DNA from: Theobroma cacao
Lineage: Eukaryota; Streptophyta; Magnoliopsida; Malvales; Malvaceae
Reading direction: 5' to 3'
Length of the DNA: 64,000 nt
NCBI RefSeq assembly: GCF_000208745.1
Contig: NC_030850.1
Span: 32,412,371-32,476,370 of the forward strand
This document shows, one piece after another, positions 1-12,904 of the stretch (position 1 is its first letter; each line of letters opens with the position of its first letter). The notes beneath the pieces were generated by a model, which did not search any database, had not been told where the DNA came from, and was given only the letters and a program-made list of their open reading frames with translations. The translations under genes were made by a program, and so were the position numbers.

Positions 1-8
1 ATGGCGAA

Positions 9-38
9 GGGATGGCTGGGCGTACGCCCAGCCATCCC
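9..38. repeat. 30-bp perfect palindrome
   Basis: The two 15-base halves (9-23 and 24-38) are exact reverse complements with no spacer; the centre reads GCGTACGC. It is GC-rich and lies in very AT-rich DNA, followed by a T-run. It could extrude as a cruciform or mark the end of a repeat that continues left of the window. I do not recognise the element. Confidence 0.85.
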
Positions 39-2639
39 CAATTTTTTTTTTATATTTATCATTTATCTTATTTAATTTAATTAAATTTTTTTAGTTAGGT
101 GTCTACATTATATATACATATATTTAATTTATACATAAATATTACTGTAACTTATAATAGACTTTATTTATATGATTACACTCAATAATTTTATTCGTTA
201 TCGTCTTAATTTTTATAACATATTGTTTATAATTAGTTATTATTTATACAAACTTTGATATAAAAATTAAAATATTATAATATATAAGTTGTATCATTAA
301 TTTCATATATATAATAAAGTAATATATTACATATACATATATTTAATTTATACATAATTTATATATTTCATAATTATAGATGAAGTTTATAAGTTTTAAT
401 ATTATAAGTTGTAAAAAAAAGTGATAAAATTTTAAAGTATTGGTTCAAAACCAAACTGATCAAGCCACTTCTATGTTTGGTTGGTTTAATTTTTCTTTAT
501 GTTTAATCGGTTTTTTAAAAATATTTGGTGATGGGTTTGGTTATGGATGGCATGCTCAAAAAACGCAGCGAAAAGAAAATTAAAAACTTTATAACTAAAC
601 AACAAAACATGCCTTCACCCATTGATCACCTTGGTGATATTTAACACATAAAAGTACAAAATAAATTATTATTTAGAAAGTTACCTTGCCATGTAATTTT
701 GTAATCACGATGGTACTTTTCAAAGCAATCCCTCGAACACCACAAGGAACAAAAATCCTAACCAATTAAGTGTTTGACCTTCAATGGTAGTACACACGAT
801 TGCACTTAAACCTTCAACAAAAGAGGAAGTTTTTAACTATACTTTGTGCTAGCAAAAAAGACAACAATTGTCATTTTCTTCTTTTTCATAATCTTAGTCG
901 AACATTTTTCGAAAATTGCTTCATAAGCAATTTTCTCTTTCACACAAAGGGAGTAGTGGCAAAGAAAGAAAACGTTTCTCTTTTTTTGACAAAAATTACG
1001 TTTTCTTCAATTGTAAAAAACTCTCATATGAAAAATAGTTAAAAGGTAACTTATATAGTTAGGTTAAAATAACTTCAATTTTGTAATTAAACCCTCAATA
1101 TTATAACACATTATAATGTTGAACCCATTACTTAATTAAACTCTTTTAATTAAGTCCTTGAAAATTAAAATCAAATTTTCTTTATATTTTGCAATCAAGG
1201 CCTTATCATTATAACTATTTATAATTTTGCCTAAAACTTAATTAAACTCTTTTAATTAAGTTTATAGAAGTTAATTACCTAGCATGTGATTTAAGTTTAA
1301 CTTAAATCATCGCTCTAATAATTCAATTGAAATGCAATCATTGTGTGTAACCCATTAGGTTCCCAATATGTTGACAATGGAATTGATTAATGACTTAATT
1401 GATTAATATAAATTTCAATCAATTAATCCATAATCAATTCCATAGATCAAGATTGACATCTAGTAATGTATCATGGCCACCCAATTGTTGAGATAGTCAA
1501 AGGGTTATTTGACAACCTTTCAGTGTACAGTCTATCAGTGTAATTTATTCCCTCATTATATATCCCAGAAATGATAAGAGCTTGATACAGTGTCTATTCT
1601 TTTTGACCTCCATATTTGTTCCTGCACTTATAACATTAGTTTTATAGAGAGTTATGAAACCTTTTTCATAATCTCCATGTCACCTTGGCCAAGGACTTCG
1701 ATAAGCTAATGTTAACCAAGAACTGATAGGATATGTTCTCTAAAACACTTGAGGTGATGATTCTTATCTTGACTACTCATTTGCCTGCACATGCTTCATA
1801 CCATACCCAAAAGCATCCGGTTTTGGCATCTTTGGTTAGGCACCCGTAGGGATGAAATCAAAGCATAACACTCCACACATAAGATAACTTGGTGTCTCAA
1901 ATCTAGGGAGTATTTACATAACTGACAAATGAGAAGTGTTGCATAGACACTAGAGTGTATTACCAAATGCACTTCTCATGGCGAATCATGTTTAGTGAAC
2001 TTGCTCTCCTAGGCAAGCATTTATATTCTAGTTCCAAATATCTCTATACTTCAATTTATGAGATCGATTGCTTACTTCAAAAATAATGAATATAGAATAT
2101 ACTAGTCTCTAAGCATCATTGATATTTAGTCTCAATGATACATTGATCAGGAACATTTTGAGATTATGCTTTGATGCATAGAAATCTCATAACTGCAACC
2201 CATTACAGTTTCTTTACAATGCATATTAATCTCATGGACTTCATCTAATTAGACTTATAACTCATTATAATTGATGTCTTATTACTGAAGGAAAATCTCT
2301 AATCATTCAACATGAATGATACTGTTACATGATTGAAATCAAGCCTTAACCAATCTCAATTATGATTGAAATCAAGCCTTAACCAATCTCAATTGGCTAC
2401 AGGGCTCATCCCAACATTTGGTTCATTTAGTCTTTAAATATGATGGGCTAAACCACCAAATCCACTCATTTGCTAACCTTATATATGGTCCCCTTGGCCA
2501 CGCATTTTATGCGAGAAAAGGAAAACATGAAACAAGATCCCAAAAATTTGATTTTCAATTTTGGAAATTTCCAATTAGTACCTGTTCTAATTAAGCAATT
2601 GATTATTATTCATGATAATATTTATATAATATATATTAA
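39..2639. other. AT-rich repeat-like intergenic DNA, no gene seen
   Basis: No reading frame here looks like a protein. From about 540 to 2460 the base composition is less extreme and the sequence resembles non-coding parts of plant LTR retrotransposons, for example a conserved-looking stretch at 1790-2010. I could not find paired long repeats, a primer-binding site or gag/pol coding, so this is only an impression of an old, possibly solo, LTR-type repeat. Confidence 0.25.
2329..2394. repeat. 33-bp perfect tandem duplication
   Basis: Two identical 33-base units (2329-2361 and 2362-2394) lie head to tail. The unit begins ATGATTGAAATCAAGCC. Identity suggests a recent slippage event inside the older repeat-like DNA. 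Confidence 0.85.
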
Positions 2640-3160
2640 GCATAATATACAAAAAAACCTCTAAACTATTTAAGAAAATTCAAATAAGCCCTTATACTTT
2701 CATTGAGTTCAATCAAGCATTTATATTTTTATTTTAAGTCAAATAAATCATTATACTTTTTATTTTGAATCAAATAACCCTTATTATTAATAATAATTGA
2801 TTTAATCAAAATATCATTTGTTATTCTATATCTCGTGACGCTAATGCCACATGTTAAAATATTATAATTGATTATGATGTGGTATGTTGGCATATCATAA
2901 TTGATGATGGCATATCATGCTAATTTGGTATAATAACTTAATCATGTGACATTTTTTGCTCTTCACATTATTATCATGCTAGTGCTATATGGATATAAAA
3001 TAATAAGTGGTATTTTTCTATTAGAAATTAGTAGATCATTCGTCATAAGGGCTTATTGGATCCAAAATAAAAATACGAGAGCTTGATTGAACACAATAAA
3101 ATAATGAGGGCTTATTTGAATATTCTTAAATAGTTTAAGGACTTATTTGAGTATTATGCC
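2640..3160. mobile_element. MITE-like inverted-repeat element, copy 1
   Basis: The left end (reading in as CATAATATAC, then CTATTTAAGAAAATTCAAAT) and the reverse complement of the right end (GGCATAATACTCAAATAAGT) match imperfectly for roughly 200 bases. The two arms surround an AT-rich centre with no coding. The same arrangement recurs at 4054-4489 and 38430-38876. It is therefore a non-autonomous element family with long terminal inverted repeats. No target-site duplication was established and the superfamily is not known. Confidence 0.7.
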
Positions 3161-4053
3161 AATATATTATATCATGGCATCATACTGTGAATTTTACATT
3201 AAATGCCATTAAAAAAATACATTAAATGAATAATTAAGTTAGCAATGCTAGTATTTGTTTTGAACTAATCAGAGCATATCTGACTCACCAAAATATAACA
3301 TTTTCCACCACTTGTTATGTATATTTAGACTTGAATGTTTATTAAATTATATTAAAATTATAATTTAATCTATTCATTTAATTTTTTAATATTTTTTTAT
3401 CTTATAAATTCTATTTAGAGAATGGGTTGTTAATCTACATAGGTTTTGGACCATCCCATAAAGTTTGGTATTTGATGGGAAGTTAGAAAGTGCAAAGTCA
3501 TGTGACAAGAATATGAGAAACCCAATTGCTTATGCAAAAATCAAATTGGGAAAGCTGAGCAATCTACCTTAATTATCTCCAATACCCACTGAGTAAGACT
3601 TGTATCAAAGGCTTTATATATGTTTTTTTGGCACTGTCCTTCTATAAATATTAATATTTTTTAGGCATTAAAAAATATAAAATAAATTTTAGTTTAAATT
3701 GATTGATAAAAATAATAGTATGTAAAAAAATAATTAATATTTATTTTCCTTGTACAAAATTTGACAGTACTTGTTCTACTGTGAAATTTTTTTCCTAATT
3801 TTCATAAAAATATTTATTTGAATTAAAATACTAAAACTTATTCAATTCTTTTTTCACATTTTGTATCTTTTGATTTATGTAACAAAAATTTTCAAATTTA
3901 TCGATTTAATTTTTTATTTTAATCAATTTTTAGGGCAATCTCATGAACTTGACTCTAAACTACCTTACCTAAGTTTTATCCACCACTCTAGCATCTCAAA
4001 TTTGAAGTTTCAATGGTGCATTTATTAAGCGTATTTATCTTTAATATATGATA
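3161..4053. other. intergenic, nothing recognised
   Basis: AT-rich DNA between two copies of the inverted-repeat element. No coding, RNA gene or clear repeat was seen. Confidence 0.6.
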
Positions 4054-4489
4054 GGCATAATACCTTAAAAAAATAATGAGTTGTTCAATAAATTCAAATA
4101 AGCTCTTATTTTTCAATTTAGTTTAATAAAATTTTTATATTTTTATTTTAAATCGAATAATTTTTTATAATTAATGATTAATTAAAAGTTAGTCAAAATA
4201 TCACTTGCTATTTTATATTATATGTTGTTAACATGGCAAGCTAACATGTCATTATAAATGATGTTGTGTAAGATGATATAGTTATATGATATTTTTCACC
4301 ATCCACGTTAGCATCATATAAGTATAAAATAACAAGTGATATTTTAACTAATGATAATAAATTAATCATTAGTTATAAGGATTTATTAGATTTAAAATAA
4401 AAGCATATATGTTTGATTGAACGTAATAAAAGAATAATAATTTATTTGAATATTTTTAAATAATTTATGAACTTTTTCAAGTATTATAC
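4054..4489. mobile_element. MITE-like inverted-repeat element, copy 2
   Basis: It starts GGCATAATACC and ends with the inverse GTATTATAC. Its arms match those of copies 1 and 3, with the shared inner motif CAAAATATCACTTG facing its inverse CAAGTGATATTTTAACTA. It is more diverged and shorter than copy 1. Non-coding. Confidence 0.65.
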
Positions 4490-5335
4490 TTTTTATGTGT
4501 TTTTATTAAATTATTAATATTTTATTTTATGATCTAAAAGTTTTGAATTTACTTTAACTATTAGTGAATTAAATATAAATAAGAAATGAAGAATTTTAAA
4601 TTTATTTATGAAAAAAGAGATCGTGTAAAGTAAATGAGTTAAATGTTGGGGTGGCATTTCTAATAATTAAGTTACTTTTAATTAGTGAACAAGATTCCAA
4701 GAACAATTAAAAGTATATAAGACTATGAATATTAAGGATTGTTTTATAATTTTATACGATTAAGATAATGTAAAATAAGGCTTCAATCATGAAAATATAT
4801 ATAAAAAAAGATTAAGATAATGTAAACTATACACGCAGGGCATGGTATTACATAAAAAAAAAAAAAAGAAGCTGGGTATCGAATAGACTTTGGTAGTCAA
4901 ATCAATAGGATTTGGATTAATTCAGTGCAAAAACATTTCTGAATAATTTGATCTTCTGATAGTACTACCACAATTATTTGGTGATTCACTTCGCTTGAAA
5001 AAATCATCTGGGTTTCAATAATTTGATTTTTAACCAGAAAAAAAAAATTTTGATAAGTTTTTCTTTGGCGAACCAAAACCAGACAAATTCGTCCCTTAAA
5101 ATATGGCATCCAGGTTAAAGCCAACGCCACCTTCACAGTTGCAGCACAACAAAGCGTAATGCATCGCCGCTAAGCGCTGGCAATTGCACGAATCCATTTG
5201 GCAGTTACTGCCTCTCACTCCTCGTCTATTCTGTTATAATCATCAGCGACGATCACATCAAAACAAAAAACAATGGACCCCACCGTCCTATCAAATCATC
5301 GCCAAAGCGACACGTCACTCATCCCATTCTCTCCC
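4490..5335. other. intergenic and upstream region
   Basis: AT-rich to about 5100, then more GC-rich toward the exonuclease-like gene. At 5310-5319 there is an ACGT-core motif (CACGTC) of the kind bound by plant bZIP factors. No coding was seen. Confidence 0.5.
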
Positions 5336-5342
5336 TATATAA
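5336..5342 (+). promoter_or_regulatory. TATA box
   Basis: TATATAA flanked by C-rich sequence, 67 bases before the chosen ATG at 5409. This is a usual spacing for a short plant 5' leader. Confidence 0.6.
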
Positions 5343-5408
5343 TCCCCTTCCCCTCCTCTTCTTTTTCCAACTCTCTCTGGTGTTTTGATTTCATCCGCTC
5401 TCTGGACA

Positions 5409-6176
5409 ATGGAAATCTCAGTGGAGAAGATCAACGTCAAGGACGCCAACTACTTCTACGACGCTTACAACGTCCACGTCGAAGACCACCGCATCCTCAC
5501 CATTGTCACCTACTGCGAGGTCACCGCTGGCAAATGGATCAAAGACTCCAAAAAAGCCTACAATTCCAAATCTCTCCCCAACACTGTCATCGTCGGCCTC
5601 TCTGTTGAACGCCATTTGGACGATTACTCCCGTTACGGCCTCCGCGACACTCCCTACCAGCTCCTCCACCTGTGCATCGGCTCCCATTGCCTCATCTACC
5701 ACCTCCCCGACCGGTACGATTACCGCGACGCACCTGTGAAGTTCCTCAACTCCTTTCTCTCTGATCCCAAGGTGGTTGTTGTCGGGATGGAGATAAAGGA
5801 GAAGGCGAGTAAGCTGAAGAGGGACTTTGGGGTTAAGATAAAGAATGTGGTGGATTTGAATGAGTTGGCGTTGAAAGGGATGAATAGGGATGAGCTTGAT
5901 TTGGGGAGGTATGATTTGGATAAGCTTGCTAAGGCTGTGTTAGGGAAACACGTGGATGTGGTGAGGCCTGAGAAGAAAATCGAGTGGTTTGCGACTGGGA
6001 AGTGGTGTCACTATTATTCAGATGAGTTGAGTCAAGAGAAGGTATTGTTTACTACTGTTGATGCTTATCTTTGTTTCTGGATTGGATCTGAGCTGTTTGA
6101 TATGATTCATGGGAATGATTCCTCTGCTGCGGGTTCTTCCAAGAAAAATAAGAAGAAGAAAAACAAGAAGAAATAG
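5409..6176 (+). CDS. DEDD 3'-5' exonuclease-like protein, probably inactive
   Basis: Single-exon gene of 255 residues. It resembles the plant Werner-exonuclease-like branch of the RNase H-fold DEDD family. The fold is recognisable from NTVIVGLSVE (motif I region), YQLLHLCIGSHCLIYHLP, VVVGMEIKEKASKL (motif II region) and FTTVDAYLCFWIG (motif III). Metal-binding acidic residues are largely missing. Motif I has S-x-E where active members have D-x-E, motif II has lysine where aspartate is expected, and motif III has F-x-x-x-D instead of Y-x-x-x-D. The tail is a lysine- and asparagine-rich stretch from about residue 240, possibly a nuclear or nucleolar signal. ATG 5409 was preferred over an in-frame ATG at 5385, because 5409 begins the family-like MEISVEKI and leaves a normal leader after the TATA box. 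The protein may bind nucleic acid or partners without cutting; that is inference. Confidence 0.85.
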   Translation: MEISVEKINVKDANYFYDAYNVHVEDHRILTIVTYCEVTAGKWIKDSKKAYNSKSLPNTVIVGLSVERHLDDYSRYGLRDTPYQLLHLCIGSHCLIYHLPDRYDYRDAPVKFLNSFLSDPKVVVVGMEIKEKASKLKRDFGVKIKNVVDLNELALKGMNRDELDLGRYDLDKLAKAVLGKHVDVVRPEKKIEWFATGKWCHYYSDELSQEKVLFTTVDAYLCFWIGSELFDMIHGNDSSAAGSSKKNKKKKNKKK

Positions 6177-9100
6177 ATGAAACATGAGGGTTTTAGTATT
6201 GTCGTTGTTGAGAACTAGCTAGGCACTGGCTTTGCTGGTTTTGTTTTTAGTAGTAATATGTAGGGTTTGCTTCTTTTCCTTTCGCTGCACCTTTCATAGA
6301 AGAATAAGCCCTGGTTTTTTTTGTTTGTTTCCAGTAGTTTACAACGGCGTTAGGGTTTTTGTTTTGTTCAACTCTTACGCTTTTCTGCGATGCATGATGG
6401 AATGAATATATAGTGGTGTTTTGTCGATTTCTGCTTCAAACGAATGGAACATGATATATGATGAATGTTGTTTTTTGCTGATGAGTGCTGCTTAAATGCT
6501 GACCCCCTGATTGGTTTCCGAGAAAACGCAAGGGAAAACTAGGATGGGGAAATTTGCATATCTGCGTCATTTTTTAATCTCTTGGTTTATCGGTCTTCAA
6601 ACAAGCAGAGTCCAGTTCAATTGGCTGTCCAAATTGCTTGATATATTGCAAGCTGTTACATCCTTCTTATCTACGGAAAAGGGAAATATGGATCCCAAAA
6701 TCTTCTTTCATTTTCTGACCCTTTTTCGACTAACTAAGCAGTAAACGTGCTTTTTTTTTTTCTGTTTTCCACGCACTTCAAGCCCTACATAGTCTGATCC
6801 AATAAGTAAGGTTAACTTCACTGCTTTTAGCAATGGGTTGTTTAATTTCCAAGTCTCTTTAAAACAAGATGCGACTGCGAGGCATTTCAAGGGGTAGCAA
6901 ACCTTATGCGTTTCAATTCGCATGCCGCTAATCAGCTATCAAGTTTCACAAATCGTTTTCGTTCGGGGTGGCGATTGAGGGGAGACGCGCGTTGCGGACG
7001 TGGTGGGAGTGTGGTGGCGATGGTGGCATGGCGCAGTCCGTTGTGCAGCTCAGTGCTGAACTGCACAGTACTGCACACACTCAACGACGTATTCCTTTGT
7101 TCGTACGGGAAGTTTTTGAAAGTTTGTCATAATAGAACTGCACCCACTGTGGTTTGGCCACGCGTCATGAGGAGATAACCTTGCTGTGGCATGGGATTGC
7201 TGCTTTTGGCCTTTAACTTGGAGGTAACAGTGCAGCTTGTTATTCGTTGTTTCATTAAAGATAATCACGATGGTGTTCATGATGAGCTGGATTAATTAAA
7301 CGACCACGAGAGGGGGCTGAATATTCACATTTCATTGCACAAACAGCATAAAGGGAGTTATAGAGTTCCCTGTGCACCCAGACAAAAACCGCAGAGTGAC
7401 AAAGCCCTGTGCCCCTGGGGTGAAGCAACTAACCTCTAGGATAACCACTGTCAACACATCCTAGTGGAAAGAGGCCATACACAATAACAATCAAGATGTG
7501 AAGCCCCTCTACAAAACCCGCCCTATACAAAAAGTGAAACCCCTGTACCTTCCAACATCACAAACATGACAGAACAACAAAATAAACCACAAATCAGCCA
7601 CTATCAAATCATCGACTGCACCCCTGCACTTAAAACTAGCTCAACAGCACCAACATGGCAGCAATCCAATGGTCATCGGCTGCATCCCAACACAGAGACA
7701 AGCCCTCCCCTGTCCATCGACTTTAGCATTTGAACCGGCTAAGGAGAATATTTGGTGGGTCATGGTTGACAATGCTTTCCTTTGTGGAGATGCTGTTTTA
7801 TTTGATAAGTATGGAAAAACTTGTAAATGTATAACTGGTATAAAAATGGACATTAGGTACGAATGTAGCTGGTTAGGATCTCTATAATGCACCTGCAGTC
7901 TTCATCATCGGGCTCCTTTTGTATTTTTGCTTCGATTGAATGAAATGATCCTAATTTCCAAACCCCCACCCCCCGGCCCCCCAAAAAAAAGATTGATGTT
8001 GGGCCAACATTGAAATTATCTTCAGACTCTCTCTAATAGGCAAATTTCAACAATGGCCCAGTCTCGTTGAATGGGTTTGTAATTTGATGTCCATATGATT
8101 TCAGGTTTCAAGGTTGTGGTTTTGTTAATAAAAAAACGCACGAGATTGTGGTCTCATGGAACTAATAGCTACTGGAGCTGAATAATCTGCTGTAGCACAA
8201 TTGGTAAAAGAAAAAAAAAAAAGAGAAATTATTCACTAATCAAAATACATTTTCTGTACTATAGACTTGAAACAATGTTTAACATTCTGTGCCATAATAA
8301 TCAACACAAGACTGAGGGCCGGGCCCAGCGTAAAATATGTACCATTTACCGTTTCCATAATCTTTCAACGAACTTTAAGGAAGACAAAAAAAAAAAAAAA
8401 CTACACTAATATTCTGCTCGGTTAATATTTTTATTATTTACTTTTTATTTTTATTTTTACAAAATACAAAAATACAAAAAATTATCAAACAAAGAGAATC
8501 TAAATTAATTATACAATACATGAATGTATGTGAACTTGTATTAAGGCATGAGTATCAATAGATTTCAATTAAATAAATTGATTGAATTCGATTGATTCAG
8601 TTTGGTTTTAATCAATTATTGAAAATAATAGTGAAAATTATTAGAAAAAATATTTAAAAAATGATAAAATTGGCTGAATATAAGTTGATTTTGATTTTAA
8701 AGTATAATTAGATCAATTTAGTTATTTTTTAATGAGAGTTTAATTAATTCAACTTCAAAATTTTAAAATTGAGTAGGTGGAATAGACCGAATGGTCACCT
8801 CCTATTTGTATTCCAAACAAACTGAATTATTCTGCTTCTGTGTTGAATTTTCAAAGGAATATATATGATGCTCCATTTTAGTTGGTTAAAATTATGGCAT
8901 GGTTTCAGGGTTTCGTTAATTACCATTATGGCTGCAGGTTTTAACATTAGCTGCATCTTATCAGAGAGAGAGAGAAAGGGGTTTTAATTTTAAATCCCCT
9001 GCCTTGGCCAGCTTAACAATTATTGGGAGTAATTATTTATATCCTCAAACAATCACTAATCACTATCAAAACCATCACACAAAAAATAAAAAAAAAATAT

Positions 9101-11329
9101 TGTCAATACAAAATAATAGTTTAAGTGAAAATTAGACAAATTAGACAATTAAACACTTAGGAAACAACCCTAACATTAGACGTCCTATCTTGTAAGTTTG
9201 TAGCTGGCCTACTTAAACAGGGTTTACCCTGCTTGGTTCTATTGCTGGCCCCAACCCACCCAAAAAAAAAAAAAAAAAGAATCAGATGCTGGGTTCTGCA
9301 ATGATTTGGGTATGTACACTTTTGCAGTTTCATGTAAATCTTTGGTAGATTTGTAGGACTACACTGGACTTACACTTAAAATGTCCTGTCCAAGTTGGGA
9401 TTATTGTTGTATAGTTTTATGCAGTCATGTGGTAGTCTTGGTGCTTGCCAATGTTATCATTATGGTATAGATTTCTAGTCTGTGACTGTCTTCATATGAT
9501 AGGAACGTGCAGAAGCATACATGTCTCATCATGTTATTTTCTGCTCCTTTTTTTATCAATAATTGATGGCTATGATTTATCAGTTACATGATTTTGGTGT
9601 ATGATCATTCCTAACATTAGAACCAGATCAGTATACAGTATACTTCAGCTGAAACTTAGGTCAAACATCGGTAGTAACAGAAATATTTCGCAACAGTAAA
9701 CATATAGTATGGTAGTTTTCCTTTAACGTTGAACCAGACTTTACGTGCATTTTTACTGTCTAACTTATTAGAAGTGCATAACTTGTAAGCTTAGCTGTAA
9801 ACGTAAAAAATGATTGAAGGGTCGTGTTGTTGGCTAATGTGCTACTCCAGTTTCCAAGTGCCCTTTTATGTTCCCTGCCTGTCTTCTCGGATTTTATCCC
9901 GGAATTGTTCTAATTGTCTGATTTGCCACCAAAAGATCAGGGCAGGGTAAAGTTTTTGTTCTGATGACAAGATGTCAATGGAAGTTGAATCCCTCCCAGC
10001 TGAATTTGTCCAACTGATAACATCTTTTCAATATTAAAATTCCCGGTTCCAATGAATTTAATTTATTTGGCAAAATTGGACTGGGGTGATAGATACTATA
10101 TAATACTAGTAGCTTTCGATGAATTTCTTTTGGATATTGTCTCATGAATGCAAGTTGATAAGCTTCCCTTTCAATCATTCTAACTTTTCTGTTTCTTTCA
10201 TTTATTCCTTGGTTTAATCATTTAGGATTCTCTTTCTTATGCAGTACAATTTGTCATTAACGCTAAGCTTGTGAAGATGAAGCTAATCCACTGCCCAGAA
10301 AATTGAATCATTGATGTTTTGCTGCCGGCACATTTCTTGTATTCGTTAGGCCATGGCTCCACAATAAGTTATTGCTGACCTGGTGGAGGGAGCCGGAGGC
10401 CGTCCATAGACGCAAAAGACCAATGGCTGGAGTTCCCTATGTCTGAGTGCTTCAGAGACAGGATGGCAAATAGCATTGCTGTGCCACAGTCAGCGTTGCT
10501 TACATGGACATTGAAGGTGAAATTGGGTTACTTGTTGCGATGCCAGGGGGCCCAGCGTCAATGTCAAACTCGAGCAGTGTAGCCTATTCAGCCTAATGAT
10601 GTATCTAAAGCATATAGGTCTCTATGACCCTGTTCCTGTTTGGTACTTTGAAGACAGTAATAATCACAAAATTGACAAGGATAGGGTGAACAGTCTATAA
10701 CCCATCTTTTGTGAGGAATAAACTTGAGTTAAAGTCTATTTGTTTCTTTAAAACTCAACTCGTGTTTGTTTCTTAAGTAATTTAAATCATCGATTTGCAG
10801 AATGACCGTATGTTCTCCTCGTATGAAAAAGGAAAATAGGATGGGTAAAGGAATGAAAATAATAGTGATGTATTGTTGCCTAATCTAACAGACAAAAGAA
10901 AGAAGTGGACAAGCAAAAGACGTAGTAGGATAAGGGAAGTTTTCTGACCATTTAATTCCTACCATTCTACACCAAAAATTTTTTGCCCGGTGGCTTGCTA
11001 GCTAACAGGAATAATTGTGAAGACAAGATAAGAATCATAAACGATGGTGTTAATGCAATCATGTAAAGATGCTACCCAGGTTGTATTCAACTGGAATAAA
11101 CCATTGCCTAGTTGCAAGAAATTCTAAAATAATACATGGAATTTCCTAACATGCAGATAATGAATTTGCCTGGACACTAGAGAAGGTGTGCAATAAATTA
11201 AATAGTTAACTCAAATTATTAAGATTTACAGTTGACTTAAAAATGAATGGTTGATTAAGTTACAAGTCTCAAAGTTGTGCTTTTAAATAATAAAAAAAAT
11301 TATGAAAAATAATCTTTCTTGATAAAAGT
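6177..11329. other. long intergenic region, no gene supported
   Basis: The first ~250 bases are the 3' UTR of the exonuclease-like gene. Beyond that I see poly-A/T runs, an A-rich low-complexity zone at 8180-9130 and less AT-rich islands at about 6900-7900 and 10300-10620. Open frames in those islands are short, lack splice partners and match no family I know. They could be remnants of old elements or non-coding transcripts. Confidence 0.5.
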
Positions 11330-11859
11330 ATTTTAAAGGAGTTTTTTTTAAAAATAGGCCCATACATAAAGTGTTTTTGATAATAGACCTCTTTATAATT
11401 TTGACTGTTTTTAATCAAGAGAATTAAAATTTAGACAAAATTACCCTTAATGAAATCGATCCATTTATTTAGCTTCACGTTTCAACCCAAAACCTATTAA
11501 CGGGTTAAGTATATTTAGATCTGCGTCTCAAACCGACTCATATTTTTTAAGCTTTCCTTATAAGACTATTCATTTCTGGAGTATTTTTTACTAAAAAGAA
11601 AAACGTTTAAGCATTTTGAACATTTTAGAATAGTTTTTGATACATGAAGAAAATCTGTGAGCCTTTTTGAGCCTTTTTAAGCATTTTGGAGTGATTTTTG
11701 ATACATGAAGAAAACTTTTGAACATTTTGAGTATTATTTGTCAAGTAGGCATATTCATTAATTATGTTGTTAAATGGAATATGGTTTATCATTTGAAGTT
11801 GTTGATCTTGTTAAATGAAATTTAATAGTTTTGGTAATTTTTGAAAATTACGTTACTAG

Positions 11860-12110
11860 TTTTTAAATATTGCGTGACTAGTTTTTGATAAGACATTACG
11901 TGACTAATTGATAGGCATTGCGTGACTTGTTAGTAAGGCATTGCGTAACTAGTTAGTAAGGCATTGTGTAACTTAGGCATTACTTAAAAATCAGTCATGC
12001 AATGCCTAAAACCAATCACGTAATGTCTAAAAATTAATCACGCAGTAATTGAGTCACGTAATGCCTAAAAATCAACCTCGCAGTACTTAAAAATCAGTCT
12101 AATCAATTTT
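11860..12110. repeat. direct repeats in inverted arms (potential long hairpin)
   Basis: The left arm contains several copies of a unit like GGCATTGCGTAACTAGTTAG. The right arm, beginning near 11990, holds inverted relatives such as CACGTAATGCCTAAAAATC. Transcription through it would give a long imperfect hairpin. Confidence 0.65.
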
Positions 12111-12452
12111 AACTCCTTTAACTTTGAGATTTTATTAATAAAATAATAAACTCAAGAACCAAAAACACATATTTTTTTTTTGCTAAACCATAAAATTGTG
12201 CATTTCATAAAAGATAGGTTACAAAACTCTATAACTCTCTAAAGTAAGACAAAATAAATCCCTATCAGGAGGGCCTTGCTCACTTCCCTTATGCAAAAAC
12301 AAAATATACTCCATTTACAAAATATTCCTTGAACAATTTCAATTCAAAATCCCATAAAAAAAAATCAAAATCCCTAGCAAACATGCTTAACAATCATCCC
12401 AATCCCAGACACAATAAAATCGTGAACCACCATAAAACCCATCAAACATACT

Positions 12453-12653
12453 CTAGCTGTTTCTTCTCCCTGAGCCCATCATCTTAACCAATCTAATCCA
12501 ACTCATCAACACAGACATTTTTATTGCAGCACACGTTTCAAAACAAGACATCACCAGAAAGCATCTAATTACCAAATTCATCATGCTACTTGCAATCATT
12601 ATAGAAGAGCAAAATCGCTGTTCATCGTATTTGAAAACCCCAAGATCCACCAT
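12453..12653 (-). other. protein-like frame, possible captured gene fragment
   Basis: A 66-codon frame inside putative element 1. It has a plausible hydrophobic segment (SIMIASSMMNLVIRCFLVM) followed by a basic tail (GSGRRNS). I do not recognise the family. Composition looks more protein-like than the surroundings, so it may be an exon piece picked up by the element (Pack-type capture). It could equally be chance. Confidence 0.25.
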
Positions 12654-12904
12654 CTAAAAAAATAAAACAAAATAAGAAAGAACTTGATGCTATCTCTGGA
12701 TGGCGAGATAGACAGTATTTGACCAGAGATAAATAAAGATTTAATTTTAAAATTTTTGTCTGGATGACAAGATAGAGAAAACTGAAATCATTTTAACTTG
12801 TCTGAAATTGTTTGAAGGGTATTGTTGTCAACTCATGCTAAAAATTGGTTGAAAATAGTTAAAATTATAAAAAATAATATTTTTGAATTGAGTTTATGAG
12901 GAAG

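Larger units (their letters stand above)
11340..12900. mobile_element. putative non-autonomous TIR element 1
   Basis: The left end (about 11380-11455) contains TATAATTTTGACTGTTTT and then GACAAAATTACCCTT. The reverse complement of the right end (about 12815-12905) contains TATAATTTTAACTATTTT and then GACAACAATACCCTT. The interior holds the minisatellite hairpin at 11860-12110 and a short protein-like frame at 12453-12653. Borders are approximate and no target duplication was confirmed. Size and structure would fit a MULE-like or other non-autonomous DNA element. Confidence 0.4.

Noticed and set aside
540..2460. Complete LTR retrotransposon
   Set aside because: No paired repeats, primer-binding site or gag/pol coding; only a general resemblance to LTR sequence.
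7050..7892. Several short frames in a GC-richer patch
   Set aside because: Overlapping frames on both strands with no domain; could be an old LINE-like or other element end, but I found no defining feature.
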